From contig CAVPVQ010000028.1 in the NCBI GenBank assembly GCA_963709185.1, positions 62,001 to 126,000 of the forward strand: a stretch of 64,000 bases of DNA, in the 5' to 3' direction. A program made the position numbers and the translations under genes. Source of the DNA: Roseiarcus sp963709185. Lineage in GTDB: Bacteria > Pseudomonadota > Alphaproteobacteria > Rhizobiales > Beijerinckiaceae. This document shows, one piece after another, positions 54,748-63,249 of this stretch (its first letter is position 1; each line of letters begins with the position of its first letter). The notes beneath the pieces were generated by a model that saw nothing but the letters and a program-made list of their open reading frames with translations, was not told the DNA's origin and made no database searches.

Positions 54748-54780
54748 TTCCCCTTCTCCCGAGAATCGGGAGAAGGGGAG
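54748..54780. terminator. palindrome between convergent genes, probable bidirectional terminator
   Basis: CCCCTTCTCCCGA (54750-54762), loop GAA, TCGGGAGAAGGGG (54766-54778) form a perfect 13-bp stem, extended by one more pair, right after the AraD1 stop. It sits between two converging genes, so it may end transcription both ways. No T run follows; such palindromes also occur as dispersed repeats. Confidence 0.55.
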
Positions 54781-54782
54781 GG

Positions 54783-55733
54783 TCGAGTAGCCGCGCGCGC
54801 CGGTCGACGAGGTGTCTCAGCGTCTCGCCGCGCTCAAAGGCTTCGATCTGGGTCACGATCGAGCGGACCACCGCCTGCGGGGTCGAGATCGCCGCGTTGT
54901 GCGGGCTGATCGTCACGCGCGGGTGAAGCCACAGCGGGGAATCCTCCGGCAGCGGCTCGACCTCGAAGACGTCAAGCGTCGCCGCTTTCAACACGCCGCC
55001 GTCGAGCGCCGCGATTATATCGGCCTCGACCTGCAGGCCGCCGCGCCCGGCGTTGAGCAGGATCGGGGCGCCGAGGCGCCCATCGCGCGCCAGTTTCGAA
55101 AACAGCGGCGCACTCAGAATGCCGCGCGTGTCGGGGGTCAGCGGCAGCAGCGCGACCAGAATGTCGGTGCGCGCCAGCATCGCGTCGAGCCCGTCGGCGC
55201 CGTGAAAGCATGCGACGCCCTCCAGGCTGCGCGGCGCGCGGCTCCAGCCTGCGACGTCGAAGCCGATCGTCGCGAGCTTCAGCGCCGCGTCGGCGCCCAT
55301 CACGCCGAGGCCCAGGACGCCGACGCGAACATCGGCGGCCGCCGGCTGCTCGACGTCCTCCTCCCAGATCCGCTGGTCCTGCCGCCAATCGTACATCCGC
55401 TGCTGGCGAAGATGGATCAGCGCATGGAGCACCACCCATTCGCTCATCCGGTCGCGCAGGTCGGCGTCGACGACGCGCACGATCGGAACGTCGGGCAGGC
55501 GCGGGATCGTCGAACATGTGATCGACGCCGGCGCCGAGCGAGAAGATCGCCTTGAGGTTCGGCAGGCCGGCGAGCGAGCCCGCCGGATGGCGCCAGCTCA
55601 GCGCGTATTCGACGGCGGCGCGGTCGCCGATCGTCTGCGGCGTGACGATTTCGCGACCCGGCAGCGCCGCGCGCAGCCGTTCGAGCCACGGCTCCTCATC
55701 CCAGCCGCCGATCGCCAGCAGGATGTCGGTCAT
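54783..55733 (-). pseudogene. D-2-hydroxyacid dehydrogenase (GhrA-like), frameshifted
   Basis: The first frame from ATG 55733 has MTDILLAIGGWDEEPWLERL and the catalytic-domain segment LKAIFSLGAGVDHMFDDP. An extra G near 55500 breaks it. The NAD domain and active site follow in the next frame (VGVLGLGVMGADAALKL, NAGRGGLQVEADIIAAL, HNAAIST). Near the end a typical VDRARGY terminus can be restored only with one or two more indels, so the 3' end at about 54783 is estimated. It reduces glyoxylate or hydroxypyruvate-like acids. It overlaps deoA by ATGA and is last in the nucleoside operon. Confidence 0.72.
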
Positions 55734-57057
55734 CGCATCGCCGCGATGCGCTCGACGACCGGATCGCGCCACGGCGGCGGCGCGTCGCCGATGCGATAGG
55801 CGGCGGTGAGCCGTTCGCCGGCCGCGCGGGCCTGCGCCTCGTCGCGCGCGTGGGCGAGCGCCAGCGGCGCGTCGACGGAAACCTCGGCGCCGAGGCCGGC
55901 GAGGCAGGTGAAGCCGACCGCCGGATCGATCGGATCGGCGGCGCGGGCGCGCCCGCCGCCGAGCGCCACGACCGCCATGCCGACGGCGCGCACGTCGATC
56001 GCCTCGACAAAGCCGCGACGGGCGGGCGCGATCGCGACGACGACCGGCGCGGCGGGCAACAGGGAGCGCGCCTTGCCGAGGAAATCGCGCGGGCCGCCAA
56101 GCAGCGCCACCATGCGCTCGAAGCGTTCGGCGGCGGCGCCGCTCGCCAGCCCACGCTCCATCGCGGCGCGCCCGGCCTCGACGTCCTGCGCCAATCCGCC
56201 GAGCGCCAGCAATTCGGCGCCCAGCGCGACCGTCACCGTGTGAAGCCGGGGATCGCGATGCGCGCCGGTGAGGTAGTCGACGGCGTTCTGCACCTCGACC
56301 GCATTGCCGGCGGCGCTGGCCAGCGGCTCGTTCATGTCGGTGATCAGCGAGACCGTCGGCAGGCCGGCGCCGGCGGCGACCGTCGCGAGGCTCTCGCGCG
56401 AGGTCGCGCGCGCCCTCGAAGCTGGTCATGAAGGCGCCCGAGCCGGTTTTCACGTCCATCGCCAGCCCCTGCAGGCCGGCCGCGAGTTTCTTCGACAGGA
56501 TCGAGGCGGTGATCAGCGCGATCAATTCCACCGTCGCCGTGACGTCGCGGATCGCATAGAGGCGCTTGTCGGCGGGGGCGAGATCGGCGGTCTGGCCGAT
56601 GATCGCGCAGCCGGCCTCGGCCACCACGCGGCGGAACAGCGCGAGATCGGGCTGCGCGACATAGCCGGGGATCGAATCGAGCTTGTCGAGCGTGCCGCCG
56701 GTATGGCCGAGGCCGCGGCCGGAAATCATCGGGGTGAAGGCGCCGCAGGCCGCCAGCATCGGCGCGAGCATCAGGCTGACATTGTCGCCGACACCGCCGG
56801 TCGAATGCTTGTCGAGGAACGGGGCCGGATAGACCCGCGCTGCTCCAGTCGATGACCGCGCCCGAGCGCATCATCGCGCGGGTCAGCGCCACCCGCTCGT
56901 CGAGATTCATGCCGTTGAAGAACACCGCCATCGCGAAGGCTGCGGCCTGGCCCTCGGTGACCGCGCCCGAGGTGAGACCGGCGATGAAGGCCTCGATCTC
57001 CCCGGCGTCCAGCGCCGCGCCGTCGCGCTTGCGGCGGATCGTTTCCTGCGGCAGCAT
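55730..57057 (-). pseudogene. deoA: thymidine phosphorylase, twice frameshifted
   Basis: Three frames together give one DeoA of about 441 aa. Part one, from ATG 57057, is MLPQETIRRKRDGAALDAGE to VIDWSSAGLSGPV. Part two, after an extra C near 56817, is LDKHSTGGVGDNVSLMLAPM with GRGLGHTGGTLDKLDSIPG and LAMDVKTGSGAFM. Part three, after another extra base near 56404, is SLITDMNEPLASAAGNAVEV to RIAAMR. It splits thymidine/deoxyuridine to base and deoxyribose-1-phosphate. Its start shares one base with the punA stop (TGATG). Confidence 0.88.
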
Positions 57058-57887
57058 CAGGCGGCGCCTGGCGTCGAGTCGTCATGCGCCCGGATGAAGG
57101 CGCGCAGCAGGCGCTTGAAGTTGGCCGAGCCTTCGTTGGCCACCTCCTTGGTCTCGGCATGGCTCGGATCGCCGCCGGCGAGCCCCGCCGCGAAATTGGT
57201 CACCAGCGACACCGCGGCGCAGCGCAATCCGTGCAGCCGCGCCAAGATGACTTCGGGGACCGTCGACATGCCCACGAGGTCCGCGCCGAGGATTTTCGCC
57301 GCGCGGATTTCCGCCGGCGTCTCGAACGACGGGCCCGAAAACCACATGTAGACGCCTTCGTGCAAGGCGAGGTCGGCGTCGCGCGCGGCGAGGAACAAGG
57401 TTTTCCGCAGGCCGGGATCGTAGGCCTGGGTGAGAGGCACGAAGCGATCGTCGGAGGCGAGGCCGATCAGCGGGTTGGTTCCGGAGAAGTTGATGTGGTC
57501 GACGATGGCGACAAGCGCCGGCGGCGGCCATTCCTCGCGCAGGCCGCCGGCGGCATTGGTGAGGAGCAGCGTTCGGCCGCCGAGCCGCTTGAACGTCTCG
57601 ATGGCGATCGCCATGGCGCGCGCGTCGCCGCGCTCGTAATAATGGCCGCGCCCCTGAAACAGCGCGACGCGCTTACCCTCGAGTTCGCCGACGACCAGCC
57701 GGCCGGCGTGCCCGGACACCGTCGGTCTCGGAAAGCCCGGCAGCTCCTCGTAGGCGACGGATATGGCGCCCTCCGCTTCGTCGGCGAGCGAGCCAAGGCC
57801 GGAGCCCAGCACGATGCCGAGCGGCGGCAACTCGGCCACGCCGTGTTTGCGCAGCGCCTCGATCGCTTCATCGCTGTTCGTCGTCAT
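57057..57887 (-). CDS. punA: purine-nucleoside phosphorylase
   Basis: A 276-aa trimeric-type PNP. Signatures: LGIVLGSGLGSLADEA, the phosphate site GHAGRLVVGE, LLTNAAGGLREEW, DHINFSGTNPLIG and the base-binding VYMWFSGPSFETPAEIRAAK. It converts purine nucleosides to base plus ribose-1-phosphate. ATG 57887 has GGGAAGG upstream; an in-frame GTG 21 bases earlier is less likely. It follows cdd by 36 bp and is coupled to deoA. Confidence 0.93.
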   Translation of the reverse strand: MTTNSDEAIEALRKHGVAELPPLGIVLGSGLGSLADEAEGAISVAYEELPGFPRPTVSGHAGRLVVGELEGKRVALFQGRGHYYERGDARAMAIAIETFKRLGGRTLLLTNAAGGLREEWPPPALVAIVDHINFSGTNPLIGLASDDRFVPLTQAYDPGLRKTLFLAARDADLALHEGVYMWFSGPSFETPAEIRAAKILGADLVGMSTVPEVILARLHGLRCAAVSLVTNFAAGLAGGDPSHAETKEVANEGSANFKRLLRAFIRAHDDSTPGAA

Positions 57888-57923
57888 GATCGCCTTCCCT
57901 TGAGGCACCGCGGCCGCGCCGTT

Positions 57924-58340
57924 TCACCGCGTCAAATTGTCGGGGCCGAACGAATGCGGCAGCAGTTCTTCCAGCGTGAAGCGCGCGCGGACGCCTTGCG
58001 GTCCCGCGATATGGATGGGCGTTTCCGGCGCTGCGAATTCGCGAATCCGCTGGCGGCAGCCGCCGCACGGCGTGCACAGCGCCTCGCCGTCGCCGATCAC
58101 CAGGATTTCCGCGATGCGCCGCTCGCCGGCCAGCGCCATCGCGCCGATCGCCCCAGACTCCGCGCAGGCGCCCTGGGGATAGGCGGCGTTCTCGACATTG
58201 CAGCCGGCGAAAATGGCGCCTGAGGGCGTGCGTAGCGCCGCGCCGACGTGAAAGCGCGAATAGGGCGCATAGGCGTGGCCCTGCGCCGACCGGGCCGCGT
58301 CGAACAGCGCCGCGAGCGCCGCTTCAGCGCTCTTTGACAT
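57924..58340 (-). CDS. cdd: cytidine deaminase
   Basis: A 138-aa zinc deaminase. Zinc and catalytic residues are in GCNVENAAYPQG and CTPCGGCRQRIREFA, with YSRFHVGAALRT near the N-terminus. It deaminates cytidine and deoxycytidine to uridine forms, which deoA-type phosphorylases can then use. The start overlaps the upstream permease stop by 17 bp, so it is part of the same operon. Confidence 0.92.
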   Translation of the reverse strand: MSKSAEAALAALFDAARSAQGHAYAPYSRFHVGAALRTPSGAIFAGCNVENAAYPQGACAESGAIGAMALAGERRIAEILVIGDGEALCTPCGGCRQRIREFAAPETPIHIAGPQGVRARFTLEELLPHSFGPDNLTR

Positions 58341-59295
58341 AGGGAATTCCCGAGGCCTTGGGCGGGATCGCCTTGCCGATGAAGCCGGCGAGCAGGACGA
58401 CGGTCAAGACGTAGGGCAGCGCTTCGATCGCCTGCACGGGGACTTCGCCGACGCCCGGGATCACCGTCCCCTGCAAGCGGGTGGCGAGTGCGTCGAGGAA
58501 GCCGAACAGCAGGCATGTCGCGAGCGCCGGCCACGGCCGCCATTTGGCGAACACCAGCGCGGCGAGCGCGATGAAGCCCTTGCCGGCGCTCATATGCGGC
58601 TGGAAATAAGCGGCCTGCGCGAGCGCGAGATAGACGCCGGAAAGCCCGACCAGCACGCCGCAGATGACCACCGCGCTGTAGCGCAATCCGCGCACAGAAA
58701 TCCCCGCGGTGTCGACCGCCGCGGGGTTCTCGCCGACCGCGCGCAGGCGAAGCCCGAAGCGCGTGCTGTAGAGCGTCCAGTAGGTGAGCGGGACCAGCGC
58801 GAAAGCGGCGTAGGTGACGATATCGTGGCCGGATATCAGATGCCGGTAGATCGACCCGAGGATCGGCACGCCGTCGAGGCGGTCGACAAAGGGCAGGTTG
58901 ATCGGGTTGAACAGCGCGGTGTCGGGCAATTGCGGCGTCCGTCCGCCCTGCGCCCAGATCGCATTGCCGATCAGCGCGGTCAGCCCGTCGGCAACCATGT
59001 TGATCGCGGTTCCCGAGACGATCTGGTTGGCGCGCTGATCGATCGAGGCGTAGCCGTGGACGAGCGACGTGGCGACGGTGGCGATCACCCCCGCCATCAG
59101 ACCCAGCCATGCGCTGCCGGTGAACGTGGCGAACGCCGCGCCGGCGAACGCCCCGGTCAGCATTTTGCCCTCGAGGCCGATGTCGACGACGCCCGAGCGC
59201 TCGGACCACAGGCCGGCGAGGCAGGCCAGAATCAACGGAACGCCCAGCCGGATGCCGGAGCCGAAGATCTGGATGAAGGTGTCGAACAGCTCCAT
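58324..59295 (-). CDS. ABC transporter permease (nucleoside/BMP type, NupQ/YufQ-like)
   Basis: A 323-aa membrane protein with about eight hydrophobic helices and the BPD_transp_2 family pattern (EGKMLTGAFAGAAFATFTGS, GINxR-like SGTAINMVADGLTALIG, LRAVGENPAAVDTAGISVRG). The last motif is typical of permeases paired with BMP-family binding proteins. It forms the transmembrane channel with the next gene. ATG 59295 lies 11 bp after the preceding permease stop. Confidence 0.88.
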   Translation of the reverse strand: MELFDTFIQIFGSGIRLGVPLILACLAGLWSERSGVVDIGLEGKMLTGAFAGAAFATFTGSAWLGLMAGVIATVATSLVHGYASIDQRANQIVSGTAINMVADGLTALIGNAIWAQGGRTPQLPDTALFNPINLPFVDRLDGVPILGSIYRHLISGHDIVTYAAFALVPLTYWTLYSTRFGLRLRAVGENPAAVDTAGISVRGLRYSAVVICGVLVGLSGVYLALAQAAYFQPHMSAGKGFIALAALVFAKWRPWPALATCLLFGFLDALATRLQGTVIPGVGEVPVQAIEALPYVLTVVLLAGFIGKAIPPKASGIPYVKER

Positions 59296-59306
59296 GCGCG
59301 CGGCCC

Positions 59307-60416
59307 TCAGATCGGGGGCTGGGTGGTGCGGCGCGCCAGCAGCACGGCGACGGGACGACGAAACATGTGTTCGAGCGCCCCGGCGAACAGCACCACGAGG
59401 CCCTGGATGACGATGATCATGTCGCGGCTGATCTTGGGCTTTTCGAATGCGAGCTCGGCGCCGCCCTGATACAGCACGCCGAACAGGATCGCCGCCAGAA
59501 TGATCCCCACCGGATGCGCGCGCCCCATCAGGGCGACGGCGATGCCGACGAAGCCGAATCCGGCGGTGAATTCGAGGATCAGCCGATGCTCTTCGCCGAG
59601 GATGACGTTGGCCGCGAGCCCGCCGGCGAGCGCGCCCGAAAGCAGCGTCGTGATGATGGTGATGCGCGCCGGGGAAATGCCGCCATAGACCGCCGCGGTC
59701 GGATTCACGCCGACGGTGCGAATTTCGTAGCCGAGGCGCGTGCGCCAGATCAGCACCCAGACGCCGAAGGCGGCGGCGAGGGCGAGCAGGAAGGAAAGAT
59801 TGAACGGCGTCACCGGCCAGTCGATGCCGAGCGGCTTCAGCAATTCGTGGAACTGGGGAATGATGCCGCCCGGCGGGAACTGGCGCGTCTCGGCGTTCAT
59901 CTGGCCGGGAACGCGCAGCACGTCGACCAGCAGATAGCCCATGATCGCCGAGGCGATGTAGTTGAACATGATCGTCGTGATGACGATGTGGCTGTCGCGC
60001 TTGGCCTGGAGGTAGCCGGGAATCGCCGCGAACGCGGCGCCGAACAACGCCGCGGCGAGGATCGCGACGATCACCAGGCTGTAGCCGGGCAGGAAGCCGA
60101 GGTAGAGCGAGGCGAGCGCCGCGCCCAGCCCGGCGATATACGCCTGTCCCTCGACGCCGATGTTGAACAGCCCGGCATGGAAGCAGATCGCCACCGCGAG
60201 GCCAGTGAAGATGAAACTGGTGGCGTAATACAGCGTGAAGCCCAGCCCTTCGAGATCGCCGAGCGCGCCCGAGATCAGAATCTTGACCGCCTCGAGCGGG
60301 TTTTCGCCGATCGCCAGAACGACCAGACCGGAGATGAAGAACGCGGCGGCGACGTTGAGCAACGGGATGATGGCGACGTCGGCCCAGACGGGCAGCGGCT
60401 TCAGGGGGGCGCTCAT
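59307..60416 (-). CDS. ABC transporter permease (nucleoside/BMP type, NupP/YufP-like)
   Basis: A 369-aa membrane protein of the same permease family, with GLFNIGVEGQAYIAGLGAAL, FNYIASAIMGYLLV, RTVGVNPTAAVYGGISPAR and GIAVALMGRAHPVGII. It is the larger of the two permeases, as is usual in this family. ATG 60416 overlaps the ATPase stop (ATGA). The substrate is inferred to be a nucleoside because of the adjoining salvage genes. Confidence 0.88.
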   Translation of the reverse strand: MSAPLKPLPVWADVAIIPLLNVAAAFFISGLVVLAIGENPLEAVKILISGALGDLEGLGFTLYYATSFIFTGLAVAICFHAGLFNIGVEGQAYIAGLGAALASLYLGFLPGYSLVIVAILAAALFGAAFAAIPGYLQAKRDSHIVITTIMFNYIASAIMGYLLVDVLRVPGQMNAETRQFPPGGIIPQFHELLKPLGIDWPVTPFNLSFLLALAAAFGVWVLIWRTRLGYEIRTVGVNPTAAVYGGISPARITIITTLLSGALAGGLAANVILGEEHRLILEFTAGFGFVGIAVALMGRAHPVGIILAAILFGVLYQGGAELAFEKPKISRDMIIVIQGLVVLFAGALEHMFRRPVAVLLARRTTQPPI

Positions 60417-61957
60417 GAGGCGCGCTCGCTGACGCCCGCCATCAGCAGGCCGAGATCCTGGGCGTTAGTCGCCTCGGGCCGACGCTCGCCGGTGATGCGG
60501 CCCGCGCAGAGCACCAGGATTCGATCCGACAACGCGAAAATCTCATCAAGCTCCACCGAGACCAGAAGAACGGCCTTGCCGACGTCGCGCAAGGCGACGA
60601 TGCGCTTGTGGATGAATTCGATGGCGCCGATATCGACGCCGCGGGTCGGCTGGCCGACGAGGATCACCGCCGGGTTGCGCTCGATCTCGCGCGCCAGCAC
60701 GATCTTCTGCTGGTTGCCGCCGGAGAAATTGGCGGTCTTGAGCAGCGGCGCGCGCGGGCGGATGTCGTAGGCCTCCATCTTCGAGCTTTCGTCGGCGACG
60801 ATGGCCTTCCGGTCGAACAGCACGCCCTTGCCGTAGACCGGCTCGTCCTGAAAGCCGAGCATCGCGCTCTCGCAAGCCTCGAACGGCATGACGAGGCCGA
60901 CGCGATGGCGATCCTCGGGGACGTGCCCGACCCCGAGCGCCCGCATGCTCTTCGGATTGGTCCTGGCCGCGACTGTGACCGCGCCGTTGACGAAAATCTC
61001 GCCCGCCGCCAGAGCGCGAATGCCGGACAGCGCCTCGAGCAGTTCGGACTGACCGTTGCCCGCGACGCCGGCGATGCCGACGATTTCGCCCTCGCGCAGC
61101 GTGAACGAGACATCCTCGACGCGGACCACGCCGCGGTCGTCGCGCACCGTGACCCCGCGCGCCTCCAGCGCGACTTTGCCGAGATGGGCGGGGCTCTTTT
61201 CGACCTTGAGGATGACCTTGCGGCCGACCATCGCGTCGGCGAGTTCGGGCGGCGAGGTTTGCGAGGTCTCGAAGGTCGCGACCATTTCGCCGCGCCGCAT
61301 CACAGAGACGCGATCGGTCAGGCTCATGATCTCGCGGAGCTTGTGGGTGATGAAGATGATCGTCTTGTTCTGCGATTTCAGCACCCGCAGCATCGCGAAC
61401 AACTGGTCCGCCTCGGAGGGCGTCAGCACCGCGGTCGGTTCGTCGAGCACCAGGATTTCCGCGCCGCGCACCAGCGCCTTGAGAATCTCGACGCGCTGCT
61501 GCAGGCCAACTGACAATTCGCCGACGATCGCGTCGCAATCGACTTCGAGCGCGTATTCCTTGGCCAGATCAGCGAGGTGTGCGCGTATCGCCGTGGCGCC
61601 GCGCGCCAACAGCGCGCCACCCTCGGCGCCGAGCATGACGTTTTCGAGCACGCTGAGCGGCGGCACCAGCATGAAATGCTGGTGAACCATGCCGATGCCG
61701 TGGCTGATCGCCTCTTTCGACGAACGGATGCGCACCGGCTCGCCGTTGACGCGTATTTCCCCGGCGTCGGCTTCGTAGAAGCCGTAGAGGATCGACATCA
61801 GCGTCGACTTGCCGGCGCCGTTCTCGCCGACGATGCCGTGGATCACCCCGCGTTCGACTTTGAGATTGACGTTCTTGTTGGCGTGAACGGCGCCGAAGCT
61901 CTTGTCGACGCCGATGAGTTCGATCGCGGGCGCGGCTGGGATGGATTCGATTTTCAC
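60413..61957 (-). CDS. ABC transporter ATP-binding protein (nucleoside/BMP type, tandem domains)
   Basis: A protein of about 514 aa with two ATPase domains in tandem. The first has Walker A GENGAGKST and signature ELSVGLQQRVEILKAL, then LVLDEPTAVLT. The second has GVAGNGQSELLEAL as a degenerate P-loop and FSGGNQQKIVLAREIER as signature. This is the layout of sugar/nucleoside importers of the BMP group. GTG 61957 was chosen for its GGAG at 7-bp spacing; another GTG lies six bases upstream. Confidence 0.9.
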   Translation of the reverse strand: MKIESIPAAPAIELIGVDKSFGAVHANKNVNLKVERGVIHGIVGENGAGKSTLMSILYGFYEADAGEIRVNGEPVRIRSSKEAISHGIGMVHQHFMLVPPLSVLENVMLGAEGGALLARGATAIRAHLADLAKEYALEVDCDAIVGELSVGLQQRVEILKALVRGAEILVLDEPTAVLTPSEADQLFAMLRVLKSQNKTIIFITHKLREIMSLTDRVSVMRRGEMVATFETSQTSPPELADAMVGRKVILKVEKSPAHLGKVALEARGVTVRDDRGVVRVEDVSFTLREGEIVGIAGVAGNGQSELLEALSGIRALAAGEIFVNGAVTVAARTNPKSMRALGVGHVPEDRHRVGLVMPFEACESAMLGFQDEPVYGKGVLFDRKAIVADESSKMEAYDIRPRAPLLKTANFSGGNQQKIVLAREIERNPAVILVGQPTRGVDIGAIEFIHKRIVALRDVGKAVLLVSVELDEIFALSDRILVLCAGRITGERRPEATNAQDLGLLMAGVSERAS

Positions 61958-62063
61958 GCGCACGCTCCAGGCGACGATATCTGTCCGAAGCGGATCTACC
62001 CCTCAAAACTCCGCCCCGCCATGGCCGAAACGAGTCCGGCCATGACGTTCTGTCGGGCGAGCG

Positions 62064-63083
62064 TCACACCGGACACTTGTTGTCGGTCGTATAGTCGTGC
62101 ACCGCGAGCTTGCCCGAGATGATGTCGGCCTTGGCGGCCTCGGCGGCGGCCTTGGCGTCCGGCGTCAAAATGTCCTTGTTCCATTCGTCGACCGCGTAAT
62201 CGACGCCGCCTTCCTTGAGCCCGAGCTCCAGGTGACCGGCCTTCCACACGCCGTTCTTGGCGTCCATGAACGACTTGTAAGTCGCCACGTCGACATGCTT
62301 GAGCGCCGAGGTCAGAACCTTGCCGGGAAAGAGATTGTCCTGGTCCGAATCGACGCCGATGCCGAGTTTGCCCGCGTCGGCGGCCGCCTTCAGCACGCCC
62401 TGTCCGGTCGCGCCGGCGGCGGCGTAAACGATGTCCGCGCCGCGATCGATCTGCGATTTGGCGAGCTCGCCGCCCTTGACCGGGTCGTTCCAGGCGTGGA
62501 AATCCGTGCCGGTCATGTTCGCGAACACTTCGTCCTTGTCGTTCACGTATTTGACGCCCTGCGCGTAACCGCATCCGAACTTCGAGATCAGCGGAATGTC
62601 CATGCCGCCGACGAAGCCGACCTTGCCGGTCTTCGAGGTCTTCGCCGCCAGCACGCCGACGACGAACGAACTCTCGTTCTCCTTGAAGGTGATCGACTGC
62701 ACGTTGGGCTTGTCGACCACCGAGTCGATGATCGCGAATTTGGTGTTCGGGAATTCGCCGGCGACCTTGCCGAGCGCGGTCGCCCAGGCGAAGCCGACGG
62801 TCATGATCGGGGAGAACCCGTCCTTGGCGAATTTGCGAAGAACCTGCTCGCGCTGCGCATCGCTCTGGATTTCGAGGTCGCGAAAATCGACCCCCGACTC
62901 CTTCTTGAATTTGGTCGCGCCGTTGAAGACGCCCTCGTTGAACGATTTGTCGAACTTGCCGCCAAGGTCATAAACGACGGCCGGCTTGATGTCCGCGGCG
63001 AACGCGGCGCCGGAAGCCAGCAGCGCGACGCCGAATGTCGCGCCGACGCTCGCGCGCACAGAGCCTGAGTGACGACTGACCAT
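62064..63083 (-). CDS. BMP family ABC transporter substrate-binding protein
   Basis: A 339-aa periplasmic protein with a signal peptide (VGATFGVALLASGAAFAAD) and no lipobox cysteine. The mature part shows the BMP/PnrA fold (YDLGGKFDKSFNEGVFNG, GFAWATALGKVA, GFVGGMDIPLISKFGCGYAQ, IVYAAAGATGQGVLKAA). Homologues bind purine and pyrimidine nucleosides. It is the first gene of the uptake-salvage operon. 63084-63249 upstream contain no gene. Confidence 0.92.
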   Translation of the reverse strand: MVSRHSGSVRASVGATFGVALLASGAAFAADIKPAVVYDLGGKFDKSFNEGVFNGATKFKKESGVDFRDLEIQSDAQREQVLRKFAKDGFSPIMTVGFAWATALGKVAGEFPNTKFAIIDSVVDKPNVQSITFKENESSFVVGVLAAKTSKTGKVGFVGGMDIPLISKFGCGYAQGVKYVNDKDEVFANMTGTDFHAWNDPVKGGELAKSQIDRGADIVYAAAGATGQGVLKAAADAGKLGIGVDSDQDNLFPGKVLTSALKHVDVATYKSFMDAKNGVWKAGHLELGLKEGGVDYAVDEWNKDILTPDAKAAAEAAKADIISGKLAVHDYTTDNKCPV

Positions 63084-63249
63084 GAGAACCCCCGAAAATG
63101 GCGTTGAACGCCCGCGCTTTTTCACGAGACTCCAAACAACGCCGCGCGGCGGAACGGTTTGGCCGGCTGCTTGACCAATTGGTCAAAGCTCGCTTGGCTG
63201 TTTGGCGAAGTCAAGCGAATTTCTGGCGCGCCGCGGCGGCCGGCCGCCC

